Shown: positions 41,257 to 50,298, numbered from the stretch's first letter. The stretch is DNA of 64,000 nucleotides from Tolypothrix sp. NIES-4075 (GCF_002218085.1 NZ_BDUC01000002.1:248001-312000); one strand, 5' to 3'. A program made the numbers and translations. Notes: generated from the sequence alone by a model not told the origin.

Positions 41257-43713
41257 ATGGACACTGGGCTTCTCTACCGTTTACTGTCTATCCCTGCAAC
41301 CCTCCTCTTGTCTTTAACTTTCGACCACCAGACGGCTAAAATTCCTGTAGAAATGCCAACTGGATCTGCACAGATACCTCAACAAGAGCGAACTGAAGCT
41401 TCCCGGTTGTACAAAGCAGGTGTCCAGCAGTATCGTCAAGGAAAGTTGCAAGAGGCGTTAAAGACGTTTGGGCGAAGCTTAGTTCTTGTCAGAAACGGTA
41501 AGCCTGAAGATAAAGCTAACATCCTGAACTACATTGGGCAGATATATCACAATTTGGGACAGGATACAAAGGCAGTCTCATTCTATCAGCAAGCGTTAGC
41601 AATTTTTAAGCAAGTCGGCGATCAAAGTCAAGATCGTGCTAACACTTCACGCACTAATGAAGGCATTACTCTCAGCAACATTGGGTTAAGTTATCAAAGT
41701 CTGGGAGAGTACGGCAAAGCATTAAAATTTCACTCCTCAGCGTTAGCAATTTTTAAACAAGTCGGCAATAAAAGTCAGGATCGTCTTGCACGCACTAGTG
41801 AAGGCACAACATTAACCTATATCGGGGCACTGTACAACAGTTTGGGAGAGTATCCGAAAGCACTGCGTTTCTTAGAGCCAGGTCTAGCAATTAGTAGAGA
41901 AGTGCGTAACCGTTCTGGTGAGGGAGTTGCTTTAAGAAATATTGGGGAAGTGTACGATGATTTACAACAATACCCAAAAGCACTTTCATTTTTACAGCCA
42001 GCTCTGCAAATTGCAAAACTTGAAGGCGATCGCTTTGAAGAAGCAGCCACTTTGCTTTCTCTAGGGGTAGTTTACAACAACCAGGGACAGCAAGCCAAAG
42101 CATTAGATTTATATCAGCAAGTTCTAACAATTTGTCAAAAATTAGGTTATCGCAGGATAGAGGGTGCAACTCTTCATAAAATGGCAATGGTTGCTCAGAA
42201 TCTCAAGCAGTACCCCAAAGCATTAAAACTTTATCAGCAGGTTTTGGGAATTACTATAGAACAGCAAGACCTCCCAGCAGAAGCATTAACCCGCACCAGC
42301 TTTGGTAGCGCTTTGTTGGAAACAGGTCAAGCTGCTGCTGCGGCAAAAATGCTCCTGACTGCAATTAATATTTGGGAATCTCTGCGACCTGGATTAACTG
42401 ATGTTTATAAAGTCTCAATCTTTGAAACTCAAGCTAAAACTTACCGTCAGTTGCAACAAGCTTTCATAGCTCAAGGTAAAATTAATTCAGCTTTAGAAAT
42501 TGCCGAACGGGGTAGAAGCAAAGCTTTTGTAGAGTTATTAACATCACGGCTATCGCAGAATCCTAAAAATCCACCGACTATTAAACCGCTAACAATCAAC
42601 CAAATCCAGCTTCTTGCCAAAAAACAAAAAGCTACACTTGTTGAGTATTCAATTATTTCAGATAAACTACTCTATATTTGGGTAGTTAAGCCTACAGGTG
42701 TAGTTAGTTTTAAGCAAGTTGACCTAACATCTACACCTTTAGCACAACTTGTTAGCAGCAGCCGTAAATCTCTTGGTCTGAGAGGACGCGGTATACCCGC
42801 AAATGCAAGCGTAGACGCAGTTCCTCAAATCAGCAAACTAAAGCAACTACACAAAGCCTTAATTGAACCAATTGCCAAATCATTACCTACTGACCCAAAT
42901 CAGCGTGTCATTTTCATTCCTCAAAATGAACTGCTTTTGGTTCCATTTCCAGCACTCAAAGACCAAAATAATAACTACCTAATCGAAAAGCACAATATCC
43001 TGACAGCTCCAGCAATACAGGTGCTACAACTGACAAGCGAAAAACGAGAACGCTTAGGTGGGGACACTTTTGCGTCCCTACAAGGCAAAGATGCTTTAGT
43101 AGTGGGAAATCCAATTATGCCCAGTATTGTAACTAAAACTGGTGAAAAACCGCAGCAGTTACCCACCTTACCAGGTGCGGAAGCAGAAGCAGTTGAAGTT
43201 GCCAAACTCCTCAAGACCAAACCAATGACTGGAAAAGTTGCAACCAAAGCATCTATATTGCAACAGATGAACAAAGCGAGAATTATTCATCTAGCAACTC
43301 ACGGGCTATTAGATGATTTTAAAGGATTGGGTGTACCTGGTGCGATCGCTCTTGCCCCTGACCATACTGGGCAAATCAACGACGGTTTACTAACAGCTGA
43401 TGAAATTCTCAATCTCAACCTCAATGCTGTATTAGTTGTCCTCAGCGCTTGCGATACGGGGGAGGGACGCATTACTGGTGATGGAGTTGTGGGACTATCT
43501 CGCTCATTAATTAGTGCAGGCGCATCCAGTGTTATTGTATCCTTGTGGGCAGTGTCAGATGATTCCACAGAATTCTTGATGACTAAATTTTATGAAAATC
43601 TGCGGCAAAATCCGGATCAAGCTGTTGCATTGAGAAACGCCATGCTGACAACAATGAAACAATATTCACGTCCCCTTGATTGGGCTGCATTTACCCTTAT
43701 TGGCGAACCATAA
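41257..43713 (+). CDS. TPR-CHAT protein (caspase-like peptidase domain)
   Basis: 818 residues. A short hydrophobic N-terminus (LLSIPATLLLSLTF) may be a signal peptide. Eight or so tetratricopeptide repeats cover ~45-370 (for example LGQDTKAVSFYQQALAIFKQV, LGEYPKALRFLEPGLAI). The C-terminal half is a CHAT domain, a clan CD (caspase/separase-like) peptidase fold: H682 in IIHLATHG and C732 in VVLSACDTGEG form the expected dyad, followed by GDGVVGLSRSLISAGASSVIVSLW and PLDWAAFTLIGEP. TPRs usually bind a partner or substrate that CHAT then cleaves. The gene converges with a membrane STAND ATPase and lies in the same 7-kb block as a second CHAT protein. Confidence 0.9.
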   Translation: MDTGLLYRLLSIPATLLLSLTFDHQTAKIPVEMPTGSAQIPQQERTEASRLYKAGVQQYRQGKLQEALKTFGRSLVLVRNGKPEDKANILNYIGQIYHNLGQDTKAVSFYQQALAIFKQVGDQSQDRANTSRTNEGITLSNIGLSYQSLGEYGKALKFHSSALAIFKQVGNKSQDRLARTSEGTTLTYIGALYNSLGEYPKALRFLEPGLAISREVRNRSGEGVALRNIGEVYDDLQQYPKALSFLQPALQIAKLEGDRFEEAATLLSLGVVYNNQGQQAKALDLYQQVLTICQKLGYRRIEGATLHKMAMVAQNLKQYPKALKLYQQVLGITIEQQDLPAEALTRTSFGSALLETGQAAAAAKMLLTAINIWESLRPGLTDVYKVSIFETQAKTYRQLQQAFIAQGKINSALEIAERGRSKAFVELLTSRLSQNPKNPPTIKPLTINQIQLLAKKQKATLVEYSIISDKLLYIWVVKPTGVVSFKQVDLTSTPLAQLVSSSRKSLGLRGRGIPANASVDAVPQISKLKQLHKALIEPIAKSLPTDPNQRVIFIPQNELLLVPFPALKDQNNNYLIEKHNILTAPAIQVLQLTSEKRERLGGDTFASLQGKDALVVGNPIMPSIVTKTGEKPQQLPTLPGAEAEAVEVAKLLKTKPMTGKVATKASILQQMNKARIIHLATHGLLDDFKGLGVPGAIALAPDHTGQINDGLLTADEILNLNLNAVLVVLSACDTGEGRITGDGVVGLSRSLISAGASSVIVSLWAVSDDSTEFLMTKFYENLRQNPDQAVALRNAMLTTMKQYSRPLDWAAFTLIGEP

Positions 43714-43732
43714 TAATTTATCCCAGCATATG

Positions 43733-43780
43733 TAGAGACGCGATTAATGGCGTCTTTACAAATCGCGTCTTTACAAGAAT
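43733..43780. repeat. Degenerate GACGCGATTAATGGCGTC repeat
   Basis: GTAGAGACGCGATTAATGGC then GTCTTTACAAATCGCGTCTTT. A mutated relative of the palindrome at 36822-36848, directly after the TPR-CHAT stop codon. Confidence 0.65.
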
Positions 43781-43848
43781 TTTAAGTAACGCATAATTAA
43801 ATTTGGTCGATGTCTAAGTAGATGGGCATAAATAAACACTCTTTAACG

Positions 43849-43906
43849 TAGTAACGGCTTCAGCCGTTAAAATCCTTGCTTGAGCGGTAAACCGCTCACT
43901 ACGAAC
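43849..43906. repeat. TCGTAGT/ACTACGA-bounded dispersed repeat, copy 4
   Basis: CGTAGTAACGGCTTCAGCCG at the left; TGAGCGGTAAACCGCTCACT then ACGA at the right. The right half and following GAGAGTATTTTA are shared with copy 5 (59773-59833). Confidence 0.75.
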
Positions 43907-43942
43907 CAGGAGAGTATTTTACATTTAATTTCGCCCACTTAC

Positions 43943-46717
43943 TTATTGTAAAAGCCAAAGGCGAAAAAGTTCTACAATAATTCGCCAGCATCCGTCAATT
44001 TCTTTAACTACATCATGGCGCGTGAGAGTTTTTAAGGCTTCTTGCAAAGTTGCCTCATCCATGTTTGTAAATTCAGATAAGCCATCCAGAGTTAAGCCTT
44101 GGGGGTGAGGTGCAAGTATCCTGAGTATATCATGTTGTCCAACCGCACCGCACACCGCTTGACCCCAAACACCATTAAAATAGCCGCTTCCTTTTTTGAA
44201 GAAATCCGCATCTTTAATCACAGCTTCCACATCCTCGACTGTAAAAACAGGGTTGCGTTGGTTTCTCATGGTAAAAACTTGGTCGTTGTAGCGACGAACT
44301 AACTGAAAACCCACGAGTTGCACTAAATAAGGTTGTCCGTGGGTGAGGTCGTAGATTTTATCTAGTGCTTCCGGGGTATAGTCGAGGGGAAAATCTTCAA
44401 TAGCTGGATTTGCTAAAATCTCCCGTGTTGCGTCCGCTTCCATAAAACCAACGCGAATAGTAATAACGCTAGCGTAAAAAGGTTGGAAGTAATCGCTTGT
44501 CATTTCTTCCAAAGTGTGCAAGCCAGCTAAAGCAAAGGCAATTTTAGAGCTTTTGTGCGCCAACCCCCGCAGATATCCCATAAAATCTTTAGGGATTTTC
44601 CCCGCTTCAATTAGTTTCTCGATTTGCTCAAACTCGTCTAAAGCGATAATTAAACCTTTTTCGGCTAGTTTTTTGTCTACCTGTTCCAAATATCTTCTAA
44701 AAGTCGGCAAGGGAAGACTTAATAAATCATCATTGCTTGGGGGTGGAATTTGCACCACCTCAGAAATGGCATCACAAATCGCCATCATTACCTCTCCAAC
44801 ACCTTCGGGTGCATCTCCGACTTCCAGAAGATTGACATAGGCTACTTGTACATCTGCACTAACAAAATTAGCGACGTTTCGCAAGATGGAAGTTTTGCCC
44901 ATGCGCCTGTGACCGTAGATTACCACAGACTGGAGCTGATTATTTGTTACCCAGATTTCTTTTAGCTTTCGGATCACGTCTTCCCGTCCGACGAAAAGCT
45001 TGCCTTGTACTGGGTTCCCGGCAACGTAGGGATTAGTAACAGGTTCGGTAATGGCAATTTCGCCCACTTCACCTGCAACATTCAGCAGTGCTTCTTGCCA
45101 AGTTTGGGCAATGTTGACAATTAAATCTCGTTCTGCGTTGGGCAAAGATTGCTGATTATTTAGAATAGTTTTCAGTTCCCCTAAAGCGCGGTTGAGGGCT
45201 GAGGAACGTTGAAAACGGGAAGAACTGCGCTGTACAAGTTGGGCATTTTCAATTACGTGCTTTAGGGATGTAAGAGTTTCCCAGGTAGTTGGACGCAGCA
45301 GGGGTTCTTGTGGGAAAGAAGGAATCTGTATAGCACTAATAGCACTAATGTCTGTTCTATAAAAGTGTGCAAAAAAGGCTAATCCATAAAAAGGTGCATA
45401 AAAGGCTCCGAGAGTTTCGGCGAGGATGAACATCTCTTCACCGTAGGGAAGAGAACGTACCTGTGCAAAAGCCTTCATAGCTTTCGCTGGTTCTTTTTCA
45501 TGCAAATACCAAAAACCAGCCGCAGCAGCACGGGCAGGTGTGTCTAGGCGGGTGTTTGTTTGCGGACGAGATAAAAGCCTATCTCTAAAGCTACGCAGGA
45601 AGAAAACCCAGGAATAAGTTAATAATTTTTTCAAAAATTTGTCTTGGAGACTTGCACTTAAAGAAGCTGATGCAAAATGTACTAAGTTCCAATCAAAAGG
45701 ATTTTTTGCCAACCGAGAAACACGCCAAATAATTTGCTCTGTTGGTGTTAGCGCAAGTACTTTATTTACCGCTTGCACAACAGAAATGAATTGCAAGGTA
45801 TATGCCAGCAATTCATTAACATTATTCAAACCCGTTTCCCAATCTTGTTGTAGCCATTTCTGCAAGTGCCAAGCAAGATTAGGCAAGGGAAGCGGAGTGA
45901 TACGAGGAAGTAAGTAGTTGCCATTCTGGACAAAGCGCAAATTAAAAGGTAAACCAATAAGCCAATTTTCCGCATGGATTATAGCCACGCCGAACGCCAC
46001 GCCGAACGCCACCCCCGACACCACACCGAACGCCACGCCGAACGCCACGCCCGACACCACACCGAGCGCCACGCCCAACACCACACCGAACGCCACGCCC
46101 GACACCACACCGAACGCCACGCCCGACACCACGTCCAACGCCACGCCCGACACCACGCCCGACACCACGCTCAACGCTACGCCCGATGCCACGCTCAACG
46201 GCACGCCAAACGCCACGCCGAACCCCACGCCGAACCCCACGCTCAACGCCACGCCGAACCCCACGCCGAACCCCACGCCCGACGCCACGCCCGACGCCAC
46301 GCCCGATGCCACGTCCAACGCCACGCCCGAAGCTATACCCGACACCATGCCCGACACCACACCGAACGCCATGCCCGACACCACGCCGAACCCCACGCCA
46401 AACCAATCAACCCGAATGCCTATTTTCTCAAGAATCAAACCTAAAATTGAGGTCGTGACAACTGTCAAAATCACCCCTTGGAAAAGCAACTGACGCTGGA
46501 TGGAGTTTTGAGAAAGCAGCTGCCATCCCTTGCGCCAATTCATTTCTCCTTCAGGAATATACCCACCCCCAAACGTGTCCACATACCACCGCAAAGCCTG
46601 GGGAAAGTAAAATACCCAGTACAACAGGCGCAGATAATCCAACGGGTTCCGCAGGGAGAGGGGGCGCTTTAGTTTGGGCGCTAAGTCTAGGCGGGGAACT
46701 GAGTGTTGCTGGTTCAT
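43943..46717 (-). CDS. STAND-type ATPase with Gly-Val-repeat membrane domain
   Basis: 924 residues. A ~75-residue basic/aromatic N-terminus is followed by a membrane helix (LLFQGVILTVVTTSILGLIL) and then ~145 residues (roughly 105-250) made almost only of FGVxSGVA-type units, i.e. glycine every two to four residues in a hydrophobic stretch. A helical region follows (~260-560). The AAA/STAND ATPase starts at FVGREDVIRKL, with Walker A GHRRMGKTS near 600, Walker B-like LIIALDEFEQ and HGQPYLVQLVGFQLVRRY. A C-terminal winged-helix-like part (HDILRILAPHPQGLTLDGLSE) ends the protein. The Gly-Val segment could form glycine-zipper-packed helices or a pore. It is co-directional with and downstream of the CHAT-STAND gene (gap 445 bp). 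Function unknown. Confidence 0.8.
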   Translation of the reverse strand: MNQQHSVPRLDLAPKLKRPLSLRNPLDYLRLLYWVFYFPQALRWYVDTFGGGYIPEGEMNWRKGWQLLSQNSIQRQLLFQGVILTVVTTSILGLILEKIGIRVDWFGVGFGVVSGMAFGVVSGMVSGIASGVALDVASGVASGVASGVGFGVGFGVALSVGFGVGFGVAFGVPLSVASGVALSVVSGVVSGVALDVVSGVAFGVVSGVAFGVVLGVALGVVSGVAFGVAFGVVSGVAFGVAFGVAIIHAENWLIGLPFNLRFVQNGNYLLPRITPLPLPNLAWHLQKWLQQDWETGLNNVNELLAYTLQFISVVQAVNKVLALTPTEQIIWRVSRLAKNPFDWNLVHFASASLSASLQDKFLKKLLTYSWVFFLRSFRDRLLSRPQTNTRLDTPARAAAAGFWYLHEKEPAKAMKAFAQVRSLPYGEEMFILAETLGAFYAPFYGLAFFAHFYRTDISAISAIQIPSFPQEPLLRPTTWETLTSLKHVIENAQLVQRSSSRFQRSSALNRALGELKTILNNQQSLPNAERDLIVNIAQTWQEALLNVAGEVGEIAITEPVTNPYVAGNPVQGKLFVGREDVIRKLKEIWVTNNQLQSVVIYGHRRMGKTSILRNVANFVSADVQVAYVNLLEVGDAPEGVGEVMMAICDAISEVVQIPPPSNDDLLSLPLPTFRRYLEQVDKKLAEKGLIIALDEFEQIEKLIEAGKIPKDFMGYLRGLAHKSSKIAFALAGLHTLEEMTSDYFQPFYASVITIRVGFMEADATREILANPAIEDFPLDYTPEALDKIYDLTHGQPYLVQLVGFQLVRRYNDQVFTMRNQRNPVFTVEDVEAVIKDADFFKKGSGYFNGVWGQAVCGAVGQHDILRILAPHPQGLTLDGLSEFTNMDEATLQEALKTLTRHDVVKEIDGCWRIIVELFRLWLLQ

Positions 46718-47162
46718 TTGATACCTTGCATTCCCAGGTGGGTGTGAACGACAAACTCGAAACGTTGGTTTTGTGTTGTTTTCCCGCCCATAAATAAATT
46801 TCGGGCTAATAGCTCAAGTGCGTTAAAACGCACTGAAATCAAGATAGATTGGAACTGATAAGTATGAACCCTTATTAATTGGGCAATAGCTAAAATCTTC
46901 TTCAGAAACAAGCAAAACTTGATAACAGTCCACTTGAGTGGACTTTCGCTATCAGCCTGGGATTTTAATCCCAGGTGGGTGTAGACGACAAACAACAATT
47001 GTGCAAGATGGAATTTGATTACACACCCTCCACATACCGCGCTCAAAGCGAAATATAGACCTAACCCCCCAGCCCCCTTCCCTATGAGGGAAGGGGGAGT
47101 AATCTTGCTCCCCTCCCCTCGCAGGGGAGGGGTTGGGGGAGAGGTCAAAGTTATGTATTTCA
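46718..47162. repeat. Repeat-filled gap with CTAACCCCC...GAGAGGTC element
   Basis: 47054-47147 is a full copy of the palindromic family seen at 32281 (CCCTATGAGGGAAGGGGGAG; CTCCCCTCGCAGGGGAG). CCCAGGTGGGTGT followed by GACGACAAAC-like sequence occurs twice (46731-46758, 46969-46995). TTACACACCCTCCACATA (47019-47036) echoes the 3' end of the CHAT-STAND gene (47163-47180), so the repeat looks inserted beside a short duplication. ORFs seen here are made of repeat DNA. Confidence 0.7.
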
Positions 47163-48479
47163 TTACTCACCCTCCGCATATTTCCGATAAGTTCGATAGC
47201 ACAGTTGCATCAATTTCCGAGGATGTCCCTTACTTTCTTGGACAAGTTGAATAATTTCCTCTTCAGTAAAACTCACAGAAGTATTCTTCAAACGAGCCGC
47301 AATAAAATCACGCATGATGGCATCCTCCCAAGGTTGGATATTTTCTTCTTGGCAAATACCTGCAAGCGGTGATGTTTTGCCATCGTTGTGACTGTCGTTA
47401 AACAAATCTTCCAGGGGTTCATTAGCTGCTAAAATCAAACGCAGAGGAGCATCACCACCCTCAGCTAAACCGCGCAGTTGATCCCGAACTTGACGAGTAA
47501 ATCCTTTCCAGGTAAGTTTACCCACATTATCTAAAGCTAGGAGTACTTTTTTATCGCGTTGTCGCAAACTGCGAGTTAGTTTATAACCTTTACTTTCGGC
47601 GATACCAACTTTGTCGCACAAAGCAATGTAGAAGTCTTTTTCATCACCAATGTCATTTAAATCAAAGAATACTGCTTGACGCTCCTGTTGAAGATGATTT
47701 TCTGCGACTCGGCAAATCTCCCACAACAGAGAAGACTTGCCAATACCATCTTTGCCGATTAAAGCTACACTACTACCACTATTTAACACTTCAAATACTC
47801 TTTGGATTTCTCGCTGTCGTCCAAAAAACTGTTCTGGCTGTTCTACTCTGCCATTTTGCGGTACAAAAGGATTAGGAATTATTTTTTTAACTCTCGGCTT
47901 TGGGGAGGGATTTACATAAATAACTGGTTTGAGATGTTCTGGAATACCGTGTAGTTGAATTTCTACACAGCCAAAGTGATAAGCCTCTTCTATTGAATAG
48001 TTTGCGGCTAATGCTTTATAAAAACCAACAGAAAAAGCGATCGCTGCTTTATCTCCAATATCTTGATTCATCCCAATTACAAATCTAATATGTTGTGCGA
48101 TCGCTTGAGCCGGAATCTCTGAATAACAAGCGTTCAAGACTACACAATCGATTTTCTCTGCTAACCGTTCAAATAACGCTGCCAAAGCATCAGCTTTTAC
48201 AAGCTGCGATTTTCCTATTAAATTCTCAAAATAAAGCTCACCTGTGCTTGTTCCATGTCCGGAGAAATGCACAATTTGCGGATCGACATCGAATATTGCC
48301 TGTGTTATATCCCCAACACGAACCGATTCACGGGATTCTAGTATAAATCTATCTCTCTCTTTCGATAGATGCAGCCGTTCGCGAATATCTCGCAACTCTT
48401 GCAATAAACGCAACCGACGTTCATCACTCGGATCGGCTGCTAAAAACAGGATTTTTACAGGAATATCGCTCTCATTCAC
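47163..48479 (-). CDS. CHAT-STAND protein (caspase-like domain fused to NTPase)
   Basis: 438 residues. N-terminal CHAT domain (1-185): VKILFLAADPSDERRL, then VHFSGHGTSTG with H75 and CVVLNACYSE with C118 forming the expected His-Cys dyad; FVIGMNQDIGDKAAIAFS follows. A linker with KPRVKKIIPNPFVP leads to a compact STAND/AAA module: FFGRQREIQRVFEVL, Walker A GKDGIGKSS (242-250), Walker B-like VLLALDNVGKL, RLILAANEPL, and a helical lid (ESKGHPRKLMQLCYRTY). It has no repeat sensor, so sensing may come from a partner. The architecture suggests nucleotide-gated activation of a caspase-like peptidase. It is the first gene of a co-directional pair with the membrane STAND ATPase. Confidence 0.85.
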   Translation of the reverse strand: MNESDIPVKILFLAADPSDERRLRLLQELRDIRERLHLSKERDRFILESRESVRVGDITQAIFDVDPQIVHFSGHGTSTGELYFENLIGKSQLVKADALAALFERLAEKIDCVVLNACYSEIPAQAIAQHIRFVIGMNQDIGDKAAIAFSVGFYKALAANYSIEEAYHFGCVEIQLHGIPEHLKPVIYVNPSPKPRVKKIIPNPFVPQNGRVEQPEQFFGRQREIQRVFEVLNSGSSVALIGKDGIGKSSLLWEICRVAENHLQQERQAVFFDLNDIGDEKDFYIALCDKVGIAESKGYKLTRSLRQRDKKVLLALDNVGKLTWKGFTRQVRDQLRGLAEGGDAPLRLILAANEPLEDLFNDSHNDGKTSPLAGICQEENIQPWEDAIMRDFIAARLKNTSVSFTEEEIIQLVQESKGHPRKLMQLCYRTYRKYAEGE

Positions 48480-48672
48480 GCATTGTATAAAGGTTTAATT
48501 ATGAACAAGTATACCAAGTACAACGATTTGACGTTGCGATCAATATACTGTTTAACGAACCGCAGAGAACGCAGAGGACACAGAGGAAGAGAAAGATTTT
48601 GGTATGTGGGTGTTTAATTTAACTTTAGATAGTGCGATCGCTCTTTCAATCCTTAATAATTTTCAACTATTC

Positions 48673-48909
48673 ATAACCACAGATGATGTTGTGGTTGCCA
48701 CAGCTTCTCCATTGATAACCACAGATGATGTTGTGGTTAATACAGCTTCTGCGTTTATAACCACAGGTTATCCATCGATAACCACAGATTAAGCTGTGTT
48801 AAATACGGCTTTAATTTTACTTATACAAATTGCGGTTGTGGTAACCACAGGTTATCCATCGATAACCACAGATTAAGCTGTGTTAAATACGGCTTTAATT
48901 TTACTTATA
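48673..48909. repeat. 42-bp units and a 67-bp exact direct repeat (ATAACCACAG family)
   Basis: Two 42-bp units starting ATAACCACAGATGATGTTGT (48673, 48715) are followed by a 67-bp perfect direct repeat at 48759-48825 and 48843-48909 that itself contains ATAACCACAG. Same family and period as 14520-14687. A 62-codon frame across it is repeat-derived. Bases 48480-48672 have an AACGCAGAGGACACAGAGG-type repeat and no gene. Confidence 0.85.
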
Positions 48910-48990
48910 GCATTTCCCGGTCTCTTGAGGTACATGTTAAAACCTCACCACGCTAGGTGCTACAACGGAGGTAACCTCCGCAACGCACTG

Positions 48991-49054
48991 GCTCCCCAAC
49001 CCCTCTCCTTAGCAAGGAGAGGGGAGATAAAGCACAGCTTTATCGGGGTGAGGT
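48991..49054. repeat. CTCTCCTTAGCAAGGAGAG palindromic dispersed repeat
   Basis: CCCCTCTCCTTAGCAAGGAG followed by AAAGCACAGCTTTATCGGGG and TGAGGT. Matches the version inside the NACHT gene and at 57731-57799. It lies just past the 3' end of the ABC permease. Confidence 0.75.
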
Positions 49055-49114
49055 AATCGCGCTCACCTCAGTTGCTTAGGAAACGCTATATACAAATGTA
49101 GGCGAAATAATTTC

Positions 49115-50140
49115 CTAATATCTAATCCGTGGGTCTATATATGCATTTAAAATATCAATTAAAATGCTTGCACCCACGACAATCGCACCAAAAAATACCA
49201 TAATTCCCTGTACTGTGGGATAATCACGTTCGGTAATCGCTTGATACAATCGATTTGCTAATCCGGGCCAAGAAAATGTTACCTCAGTCAAAATTGCTCC
49301 ACCTAGCAAAGAAGCAAAAGTTAACCCTAAAACTGTAATTACTGGTATTAAAGCATTTTTTAAAGCGTGAGAAACTAAAATCTTTTTCTCCGGAATACCT
49401 CTTGCTCTAGCAGCTTCTACATAATCTGCTTTCATAGTTTGCTTTAAATTAACTCGCACAATCCGCTCAAAAATTCCACTTAGCAAAATTCCTAAGGTAA
49501 AACTCGGAAGAATCAAATAATACAAAGTCGTAAAAAACTGATTTAAATTGCCACCAAATAAACTATCTATTGTATATAAACCAGTGATATGATTGGGTGC
49601 AGGAACAGTTGCCGGAAAGCGTGTTCCCAATGGCAACCAATCAAGTTGAACTGCAAAAATTAATTGCAAAATCATTCCTACCCAAAACATGGGAAGTGAA
49701 TAAGTAACGATACCAAATAATCGTCCTCCAACATCAAGAGGTGTACCGGGACGTGAAGCAGAAATAGTGCCGACAGTAATACCGACAATTAAAGCGATCG
49801 CAATACTAAATACCGCTAACTCTGCTGTAGCTGGGAAGTATTGCCAAATAATATCCCACACTTTCTGTCCCCTACTGCTGATAGAACTTCCCATATCCAA
49901 GTGCAGTAAGTTTCCCACATAGTTGAGATATTGCAGTCCTATAGGCAGATTTAAACCTAGTTGTTTTCGCAATTCTGCTTTAGCACTTTCTGGGGCACGT
50001 CCACCAAGAATTGCATCCGCTGGATCTCCTGGTGTTGCTCTTAGTAAAAGAAATACAATTGTGATAATTGTTAGCAGTTGAAGTGGTGCTAACAGCAAAC
50101 GCGAAGTTATGTAATATGTAATTGCTTTGGAACGAGACAT
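49115..50140 (-). CDS. Dipeptide/oligopeptide ABC transporter permease (DppB-like)
   Basis: 341 residues from ATG 50140 (MSRSKAITYYITSRLLL). The longer frame to 50212 reads only the upstream TAATTGG repeat (YQLPITN units) and is rejected. LLRATPGDPADAILGG near the N-terminus is the DppB/OppB signature; six membrane helices follow, with the EAA loop EAARARGIPEKKILVSHALKNALIPVI. FSWPGLANRLYQAI and DIRIRY-like ends match the family. It forms half of the import channel for peptides or nickel-like ligands; the second permease and ATPases are not here. The binding protein gene is directly upstream. Confidence 0.9.
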   Translation of the reverse strand: MSRSKAITYYITSRLLLAPLQLLTIITIVFLLLRATPGDPADAILGGRAPESAKAELRKQLGLNLPIGLQYLNYVGNLLHLDMGSSISSRGQKVWDIIWQYFPATAELAVFSIAIALIVGITVGTISASRPGTPLDVGGRLFGIVTYSLPMFWVGMILQLIFAVQLDWLPLGTRFPATVPAPNHITGLYTIDSLFGGNLNQFFTTLYYLILPSFTLGILLSGIFERIVRVNLKQTMKADYVEAARARGIPEKKILVSHALKNALIPVITVLGLTFASLLGGAILTEVTFSWPGLANRLYQAITERDYPTVQGIMVFFGAIVVGASILIDILNAYIDPRIRY

Positions 50141-50146
50141 AATATT

Positions 50147-50298
50147 GGTTGGTAATTGGTAATTGGTAATTGGTAATTGGTAATTGGTAATTGGTAATTG
50201 GTAATTGGGCATCGGTAATAATTCTTTTTAAGCGTCCAAGCGTCCCCATTCCCTATTACCCATTCCCCATTACCCATTCCCCATTCCCCATTCCCTAC
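50147..50298. repeat. TAATTGG heptamer array followed by CCCATTACC array
   Basis: About eight TAATTGG units (50147-50208), then TTCCCTATTACCCATTCCCC-type units to 50298. They fill the whole gap between the binding protein and permease genes, so any ribosome-binding site or internal promoter of the permease is replaced by repeat DNA. Confidence 0.85.

Noticed and set aside
45918..46493. Long ORFs rich in Thr/Pro/Asn or Arg/His on the strand opposite the Gly-Val repeat
   Set aside because: Shadow frames of the GC-rich repeat inside the STAND ATPase gene; composition is dictated by the repeat.
46714..47163. 149-codon minus ORF between the two STAND genes
   Set aside because: Made of the CTAACCCCC repeat translated as SPPTPPLRGEGSKI-type sequence; no domain.
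48604..48792. 62-codon ORF with ITTDDVVV repeats
   Set aside because: Coincides with the 42-bp repeat; no ribosome-binding site and ends within the repeat.
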